In this document: positions 57,812 to 64,000 of the stretch, in pieces | Layout of the letters: each line of letters opens with the position of its first letter | Position numbering within the stretch: position 1 is the stretch's first letter | Source: Paratinospora sagittata | Lineage: Eukaryota > Streptophyta > Magnoliopsida > Ranunculales > Menispermaceae | Direction of reading: 5' to 3' | Assembly (NCBI GenBank): GCA_035771175.1 | Contig: CM069594.1 | Coordinates: forward strand, 9,672,620-9,736,619 | Length of the DNA stretch: 64,000 bases | Made by a program: the position numbers and the translations under genes | Notes under the pieces: generated by a model | Told to the model about the DNA's origin: nothing | What the model saw: the letters and a program-made list of their open reading frames with translations, nothing else | Databases searched by the model: none

Positions 57812-58601
57812 TTTTCTCCAATGGCAAGGAGAAAATAAAACTCTTCTTTAAAAGACTTCCATGAAATAAAACCAAGAACAATATAGCAAGATGATATTCT
57901 TAGCAATTCATAGATTCAAGAGTTCTACAAATGTTGATCCACATAGTTTTCAAGGTATAGTGTAAGGTATTGATGAGGAGTCAAAAAATTCATACGAACA
58001 TCGCATTCCGACCAAGGTATAAAGCAAAATTGGAATAGTTCATACAATATAAGTATAGTCTTCATATCTTTTTCTCAAATGTTTTTGTTGGGTTTCGTTT
58101 AATATACTTACTTTTTTTTTTTTTTTGAAAACTCATATTATACAAGTCATAGAATTTCTGAGACTATCCTCGATAAATGTCATAATCTAAACATTCTATC
58201 GCATTCCTATGCATTCCAACTCATTTTCTTGGTTTCCTTCGATCATCTTCAAGTTCTCATGTCCCATTCCATGTGAATTTCATGATATGGGAGGTAACCA
58301 AGTCAAGTCGTATGGATACGGTCCCTCCAAACATCTTTTGGGAAGAAGTTCACCAATGATATCCTCCAAGTTTATTCATCCCATTCCGAGTAAACTTAGT
58401 GATAGTATTAGTGATTCAACCTCCCTAGATGATTGGCCACACAAGGCCGTGAGTTTTCTTGCTTCCTAATTTTGTCTAGTATCTTCCAATTTTGTTGCGT
58501 CCCATCTCACCTCAAAGTTAGTGATACAAGAGAAAATTAAAGTTACAAGTCTGCCCACCAAACATAGTCACAAACAAGATTTTCATTCATAAGATTTGTT
58601 T
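57812..58601 (-). other. Leader between upstream ORF and gag
   Basis: About 790 bases without a long frame. They are conserved in the copy at 3060-3760, including a poly(A/T) tract and 'tccttgccatt(g)gagaaaa' just before the gag ATG. It may be an intron or an untranslated spacer; no clear splice sites can be asserted by eye. Confidence 0.6.
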
Positions 58602-59188
58602 TTACATGCCAGAATTCTGGTGCCTACTACTTTGTATGGTTCTCCTACTCGTCACAAAACGGCTACTCGAGGAATGATGAAAGGAGTTGCGTTCAGTTTC
58701 AAGGTCTTGAACTCTATCACCCAACTCTCTAAAATTTCTACCTACATCCCTCCGCATGTCTCCTATTTCTCTTGTCAGTCCCATTATTTGAGACATCAAA
58801 AAGGCCTCTAATTCATTGCGGGTTGATAGGTTGGGCTATTTGTTTGCAGAGGGTTGTTTGTCTGATAAGGCGGGAGGCTTGTTGCTGAGGGCATAATGGT
58901 TTGTGGCGGAAATTCTAGAACATGTTGAGTAGGAACTTCCTAAATCGAAATTCCCTGGAAGGTCATATTTACATGAGTCGAGAAATCCTGGAACGGTTGG
59001 TTCACTGGAATTTCCTGAGCTGTAAGTCCTTGATAAGTCATGTTTGCTTGAGTTGCAAAGCCCTGGAAAGGTGGGTTCATCGAGACTCCCTGTCTCCCAA
59101 GGCTTTGATCATCCCAGTCAAAGTTTCCCCCTTGCACACTAGTATAATCTCCAAGCAATTCTTCTCTGAACATTTGCTCGGTGCTCAC
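58602..59188 (-). pseudogene. Extra chromovirus ORF, coiled-coil part
   Basis: The frame 58940-59188 (MSTEQMFREELLGDYTSVQG) contains two copies of a phrase like PFQGFATQANMTYQGLTAQE / PFQDFSTHVNMTFQGISI. The frame 58602-58799 has a heptad-like MGLTREIGDMRRDVGRNFRE and ELGDRVQDLETERN, then Ser-rich HHSSSSRFVTSRR. The heptad and Ser/Arg tail also occur in the fragment at 2857-3000, so this coding stretch is a conserved part of the family. I do not recognise the function; such coiled coils often serve in particle assembly, but that is a guess. Confidence 0.6.
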
Positions 59189-59691
59189 ATTTGGCTGGTT
59201 CCCCGCCTGTTGCCTCGTGCCATAATTTGGTGTCCCCCGATTTCGAATCCTACGTTGGAATATTCGTCGACATCCATTAGCCTCACTTGAGGTAGCGCCA
59301 ACAAGTTCTTCATCTCTTACCCCCCCCCACCCCTCCTTCCCCTTTGAGTTGAAGGTTTCAAAAAAGGAGCATATTTGGATTGCTCAAGTCAGGGGTACAG
59401 TGTGGGTGTCCCTAGTATCGATATTTAGAGCGCCAACAACCTCACGACGAATGCTCCATAGCCCAAATACTCCGTCTTTTCATGGTTTCTGATGATTCTA
59501 GCCATTTGTTATAGGATTATGTAAGGCAAAGAGATGCGCACTTTGTTGTCCAAGCAATATAAAACAAGAGCCTAGGCAGTCGTCATGCAGCTCCGATTTG
59601 TGGCTTCAGAAAAGAAATTGTTGGCTATGATTTAGGCTTGCAAGTTTCCATTTCAAGAGAGCATTTGAAAGGGAAGAGAATGTATTTCAGT

Positions 59692-60087
59692 TTATGGATC
59701 CATCGTGATGGAGTTGAACAGTTGTTCAGGTGACCCTGCGAACTCTACTATAGCTCGAGACTCATGAGGGTCCACGAATTCGTCCCCAATGGGGATCTCC
59801 ATTATTCGGGATATAACCTCCTTGTTGACACAAACATGTGACCCCCTAACTTGAGTCACGAGAACAAGGTCAGATCCATCTACGTTGCATTTTTTGATTG
59901 ACATGTGGCCATAAAATTCCTTGATCAGGTTGGGGGCATCCACACCATCAACTATAGTTATATTGAACCAGCCTATTGCTTCCAGTTTGTTATACAAGAG
60001 GGGGCGGATGCGTGGTTCCATCATATCAAGCGATCTCAGTAGGACAACCTTTCGAGTTGGGAGATTTTTCAGATTGTTAGGGATCAC
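59692..60087 (-). pseudogene. Extra chromovirus ORF, 'putative plant transposon protein'-like domain
   Basis: 131 codons: LDMMEPRIRPLLYNKLEAIG, IKEFYGHMSIKKCNVDGSDL, LVTQVRGSHVCVNKEVISRI, MEIPIGDEF. The pattern EFY......VRG..V....E.IS.I is what I recall for the plant-only Pfam family named 'putative plant transposon protein' (PF20167), a domain of unknown role. It sits about 300 bases inside the primer site, the first coding part of the element, well before gag. The frame then breaks at about 59690 and 59200-59690 has no clean reading. Confidence 0.6.
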
Positions 60088-60389
60088 TTCGAAATTCCTG
60101 AAGAAATACCATCACTGGTGGCCATTTCCTTGCTGAAAAGAAGACAAATTTCATGAAATGCATTAAAATGTGTTTTTAGAAGTTCTTCTGAATGTTCTTC
60201 TTATTTTGTGATTGGTTGTACATAAAGTTTATGGACAATGTTCATATTTTTTTTCTTAAGGCTTATGCCAATATTTTCACCTAAGTTTTATGCGTTCTTA
60301 TATCAATCATATGTTATTATTATTTAAGGTTTATGTAACCCCTGGGCGATTTTATGGTACATTTGTTCTGGCCGGGCAGTGGACCTTTT

Positions 60390-60400
60390 CTTCGATACCA
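60390..60400 (-). other. Primer binding site of the chromovirus, tRNA-iMet type
   Basis: On the minus strand TGGTATCGAAG, 7 bases inside the 5' LTR. The first seven bases match the initiator-Met site exactly and the rest differ, so it is probably decayed. Confidence 0.7.
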
Positions 60401-60407
60401 TTTAAAT

Positions 60408-60867
60408 TGTCACACCCCGTCCGGACGTGCCTAGACTGACGAAACACTCACAGACGAGGTGTATTGCAATTACAACAGAAATCAGATGCGCAGGAACACA
60501 ACATAGGGACAGAAATTCTTCTTTCATTAATTATAACATTTTGATACAAAATGTAGCAGTCCAAAGACCGCCAATACAGGGATTGTGGTCCCAACAAAAT
60601 TTACCCTAGCTATTCGCACAGGGATGCCAAACAAGGGCCCGGGTACCTCCGCCCAGATCTACCTCAGGCTTCTAAAAAGTGGTTAGGAACAAGATGAGCC
60701 ATCGCACAGTGGGTGAAACAAATATTCTATGGATTATAGAAATTTATAAAGAGAACATCATCATCATAATAATCAGATAAACACAACATATCATCAATAG
60801 CAATACCACAATTTAGTGGACACCCATAACACATCGTCTCATAAGGTGGGTCATGGCCAGGTACCAT
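60408..60867 (-). repeat. 5' LTR of the chromovirus, truncated by Athila insertion
   Basis: Starts TGTCACACCCCG and follows the 3' LTR to 'ggccaggtaccat', after which Athila begins. It has an extra segment ('gaggtgtattgcaattacaac') that the 3' LTR lacks. The missing part should continue beyond the Athila, outside the window. Confidence 0.88.
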
Positions 60868-63198
60868 TGATAAGTAGGTATTTAAGATATGTTTTAGAGC
60901 ATGTTTTAGGTGTGTTTTATGGTATTTAGTTCAAATATTAGGTTAGTTTATCATAAATTTGGTTATTTGATAGTTTAGTCAAGTTTTGGTATTTTTGGCT
61001 TGTTTCGGGTTGAATTTTTATAGGTTTGTCGATGTCATTATGAAAGCATGTTACTCACTTGGTTTGATGTGTTTTGTAGGTGCTTTGATGTTCTAAATGA
61101 TGATTGAGAAGATGAAGACATGATGCAAGAGAAGTCAAGGGAGTCAGAGTGAAGAAACAAGTGCATCCAAGCCTTGGGAGCGTGGAAAATTGGCTACGTC
61201 CACAAGAAAATCAGAAAAAATAGGTGTAAAAACCTATAACTGGGCGTCGCGGCACCAGGAATGGGCGTTGCAGCGCCGGGATATTCGATTTTGCGCGAAT
61301 TTTGTATTTTGGCCATAACTTTCTCATTGACTTTGAATTGGACGTGGTTTATTTCTATGGATTCCTTACTTGAAATACTACAAGATGCAAGGGTTTTGAG
61401 GTGGATTTAGAGCGGAGAAAAAGAAGAGAAACGACAAGGAAAAAAGTGGAGACCATTATTTAGGGTTTTCTAAGGCAATTAGGTTTAGAGAAAGAGGAGA
61501 GAAGGATCATAAAGGATAGAAGAGAAAGATGAGAAAAAGAAGGGCAAGAGATGAGACAAGAAGAATAAGGAGTTGCAGGTTGGAGAAGAAGGAGATCTCA
61601 CTCTTGAAGGGGTTTCTAATTTCTTTCCTAATTCAATTTGTTTCAATGATTTCCTATTTGAATCTCTATCTTGTATCCATGGATTGGTCCTTTCTAAGAT
61701 TAAATATTTCTCAAATTAATGACGACTTTTGAAAGCTTGAATGGAGATCTTTGAAAAAAAGTTGAAAAATCCATAATAAGTAGCTTTTTAGGTGTCTTTT
61801 ATGTCATTTTATGTTCTAGTTTAGGTATATTTTATATTAAAGTTTTATGTTAGTTTATGTTATAGTTTCGGTGTAGTTATATTTTGGTTTTGCATTTCTA
61901 TACGTTAGCTTAGGCGCATGTTTTGATGAGTTTAACACTTGGTTCATGGTTGATTTTTTAGGTTTTTAAGAATTTTAAAAGTGATGAACCAATGTCCAAA
62001 AAAATGAGAGAAGAAGGCGAGAAACGGGGAGAAAAAGTGAAAAGAAGCACCAAAATCTAGCAGCTGGGCGCCATGGCGCTAGGTGATGGAGGAAGAAAAT
62101 AAACAAAATAGTGGTTGGGTGCCATGACGGCATATGTGGGCACCGTGGGGCCAAGAGATCCGAGTCCTACACTAACTAGGAGATTTGAGTCCTACACGAA
62201 CTATGAGAGTTTACGATATCTTGTTCGTTTTAACTCCGAATTGCATGCCCTTTTTTTCTACTTCTTCCTAAGTTTAAATATTGCATTAAGAGAGGATTTT
62301 GGGGCACAATAGAGAGGAGAAAAATTTGAAGAAAAATCGGATCGAAAGAAGCAAAAAATGCGAAGTTGGAGACAATGAAGCCATCTTCAACATCTTGCAA
62401 TTGGTTTTCTAGTTTTTAATTGTTTCTATTCAATATGTTCATCAATATTTTTATGTTTTCCTTATTTCAATGATGAGCTAAGTTGTTTATCTAAAGTTAC
62501 AGTTGGATCTCATATGGATATTGAATTTTATGTTTGATTTTAGATTTTAGTTGATTATTTGGGGTTGTTTGTTTTAATCTGCTCTTATTGCTTCTAATTA
62601 ATTGATCACTAATTAAATGATTTGTTAAATCTATATGATCTTGACAAAAGGGAGTTTAGATTTTAGAATTTGATTAAAATAACATATGATCAAAAAGGGC
62701 GAAAGCTATTGAGTTCATGTGAGATAGAAATATACTCATGTGACATGTGTAACCATTAAAGAGCATGATCTTAAAAAATCTTGTTTTAATTTAAATTTCA
62801 TAAAAATATAGAGATTTAATTAATCAAGGTATTTTTGTTTGACCATCGAAAGAGGCTTGTAGATAAATTAGATTTTTGGTTAACAACTTTAATTGATTAA
62901 TTAATTGAAAAATAGTTAGATAAATCCAATCGAAGTATGAGGGAATATTGTAATTCTAGGTTTCCATATTTTGATTAATTTGATAAATTTTGATTTGTTT
63001 GAAGAAGAAATGAGATTTAATTTTTTGCTTAGATTAGAGTGAATTCTAATCGGTGTTTACATAAGATTAGGTTGAAACAACTTTAGTATTTTACAGAGAA
63101 ATTCAGTAACAAATCTCTGTAGGAACGTAGGAACGATACTCAACTCTCTACTTTATTTCTCATTAACGATATTGTGCACTTACAATTATTTTGCAACA
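60868..63198 (+). repeat. 5' LTR of an Athila element (2331 bp)
   Basis: Begins TGATAAGTAGG and ends TTGCAACA shortly before the primer site. GC-rich motifs 'tgggcgtcgcggcacc' (61244) and 'tgggcgccatggcgct' (62065) are typical of Athila LTRs. The preceding ACCAT (60863-60867) would be the target duplication; its partner lies beyond the window. The two halves of the LTR resemble each other. ORFs inside (61529-61732, 62115-62312) are not genes. Confidence 0.82.
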
Positions 63199-63204
63199 AG
63201 TTTT

Positions 63205-63222
63205 TGGCACTGTTGCCGGGGA
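63205..63222 (+). other. Athila primer binding site, tRNA-Asp type
   Basis: TGGCACTGTTGCCGGGGA. The known Athila site has GCG and CCG where this has GCA and CTG, i.e. two CpG-decay changes. Confidence 0.85.
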
Positions 63223-63335
63223 TCTTTTTCTAATTTTTTTTGTTAATATTAATACCAATCAATCATAGTCTTAATCTAAACTTTTAGTTTATTATTACTA
63301 TTATTTTATTTGTTATAGGTACTTGAAGTCGTTGT

Positions 63336-64000
63336 ATGCGAAGGTCTAGAAACTTGAATTTAATTCCTTTTGATCCAAAAATTGAAAGGACTGCACGGAG
63401 AAATCATAACGAGAAAAGGCAAGCTTCTACTCAACAACACACAATGGAAGATCAGATTATCCCAGAACCGGAGCAGAACCGAGATCTTTGCGGGATTATG
63501 CTATCCTTATCCCGTCGGTCAATGACATTCCATCGAGTATTTTGAGACTGACTATCCAAGCTAATAGCTTCAAAATCAAATCAACAACTATTCAAATGCT
63601 TCAAACTTATGTGAAATTCGGAGGCGCACCCATTGAAGATCCTGTTGAGAACATCAAGAAATTCTTGGAGATATGTGACACTTTCAAGCAAGCTAGAGTA
63701 TTTGCAAATGCAATTCGACTCCCACTATTCCCTTTCTCACTCATAAATAGGGCAAAGAGCTGGTTGGATTCTCTTCCATCAGGATCTATCACTACTTGGG
63801 ATATGTTGGCTCATAAGTTCTAAGCAAAGTTCTTTCTACTTGGTAAAATTGCAAAGTTGTAGAACGACATCACTCAGTTCACACAACATGATTTAGAATC
63901 TCTTTATGATGCATGGGAAAGGTACAAAGGACTAATCATAAAATGCCCTTCATGGGATACCAAGGTGGCTGCAAGTGCAGACGTTTTACAATGGGTGGTT
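63336..64000 (+). pseudogene. Athila gag, 5' part, broken
   Basis: The frame from 63336 (RRSRNLNLIPFDPKIERTAR) carries the N-terminus to about 63490, then a frameshift. The frame 63488-63823 has RDYAILIPSVNDIPSSILRL, FGGAPIEDPVENIKKFLEIC, NAIRLPLFPFSLINRAKSWL and LPSGSITTWDMLAHKF, then a TAA replaces the next residue and the same frame continues with AKFFLLGKIAKL, a further TAG, and ESLYDAWERYKGLIIKCPSW to the window end. The LFPFSL..RAK.WL...P.GSITTWD pattern is the Athila/Tat gag signature. Gag forms the particle. The element is not autonomous. Confidence 0.92.

Larger units (their letters stand above)
48685..60867 (-). mobile_element. Chromovirus with extra upstream ORFs, carrying a nested solo LTR; 5' LTR cut by Athila
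   Basis: Minus strand. The 3' LTR 48685-50086 and the first about 460 bases of the 5' LTR (60408-60867) match closely. Between them lie a tRNA-iMet primer site, two upstream ORF regions, gag, protease, RT, RNase H, integrase and a chromodomain-like end. Without the solo LTR 50204-52638 the internal region is about 7.9 kb, over 2.5 kb of it between primer site and gag. An Athila LTR begins within the 5' LTR, so the other target duplication is not visible. All frames are broken. Confidence 0.9.

Noticed and set aside
60427..60609. Direct-repeat look of 48679-48954 and 60427-60609 as a separate gene family
   Set aside because: They are the two LTRs of the same chromovirus.
1..64000. Bacterial-type systems, CRISPR arrays, rRNA or tRNA genes
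   Set aside because: No spaced direct repeats, no rRNA-like blocks and no full tRNA cloverleaf were seen; only tRNA-complementary primer sites and one Pol III-like box pair.

Overview
This window is plant nuclear DNA, most likely from a eudicot. It is a repeat-rich, gene-poor stretch in which one single-exon protein-coding gene sits among layers of LTR retrotransposons. The evidence is the presence of plant-specific retroelement lineages (Tat with an antisense ORF, Tekay/Del-type chromoviruses, Athila with a tRNA-Asp-like primer site, Ty1/copia, a plant-type LINE), an AT-rich background, visible decay of CpG to TpG/CpA, and a host gene belonging to a plant membrane-protein family. The species cannot be named from the sequence. 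Nothing bacterial (operons, CRISPR, phage) is present.

Layout. 1-2575: decayed Ty1/copia pol on the + strand. 2850-3790: truncated copy of the leader and gag start of the same chromovirus family that recurs at 48.7-60.9 kb. 4268-6638: solo LTR with a near-perfect target duplication. 7461-8465 (-): the one intact host gene, a six-span membrane protein, with a TATA-containing promoter. 8947-10831: non-autonomous TIR DNA transposon, MULE-like. 11859-34332 (-): a full-length Tat-lineage Gypsy element of about 10.6 kb, expanded to 22.5 kb because a complete Tekay-type element (16271-25928, TSD AAAAC) and a solo LTR (27235-29475, TSD TCAAA) landed in it. 35214-35690: small copia solo LTR (TSD TATTG). 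36008-43180: a LINE split into an ORF1 part and an ORF2 C-terminal part by fragments of a copia and a Gypsy element. 43760-43950: candidate SINE. 44390-48680: an inverted second copy of the host gene, now a pseudogene with three frameshifts and a solo LTR (45048-47424, TSD ACCCT) in its coding region. 48685-60867 (-): a second chromovirus carrying extra ORFs between its primer site and gag, and itself carrying a solo LTR (50204-52638, TSD GGTAT). 60868-64000 (+): 5' end of an Athila element inserted in the 5' LTR of that chromovirus and running off the window.

How the parts relate. Five solo LTRs and one complete nested element can be placed exactly through 5-bp target duplications, which gives a relative insertion order: Tat before the Tekay element and the solo LTR inside it; the host-gene duplication before the LTR that splits the copy; the chromovirus before both its internal solo LTR and the Athila. 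All retroelement reading frames seen are broken, so no element here is autonomous as it stands.

The items most worth a second look are (i) the chromovirus with additional coding sequence upstream of gag, supported by a second partial copy; (ii) a 232-bp TG...CA palindromic insertion with a 5-bp target duplication inside an LTR; (iii) the Tat antisense ORF together with two tandem-repeat series in the 3' untranslated region; and (iv) the duplicated, LTR-disrupted membrane-protein gene with a third promoter relic.
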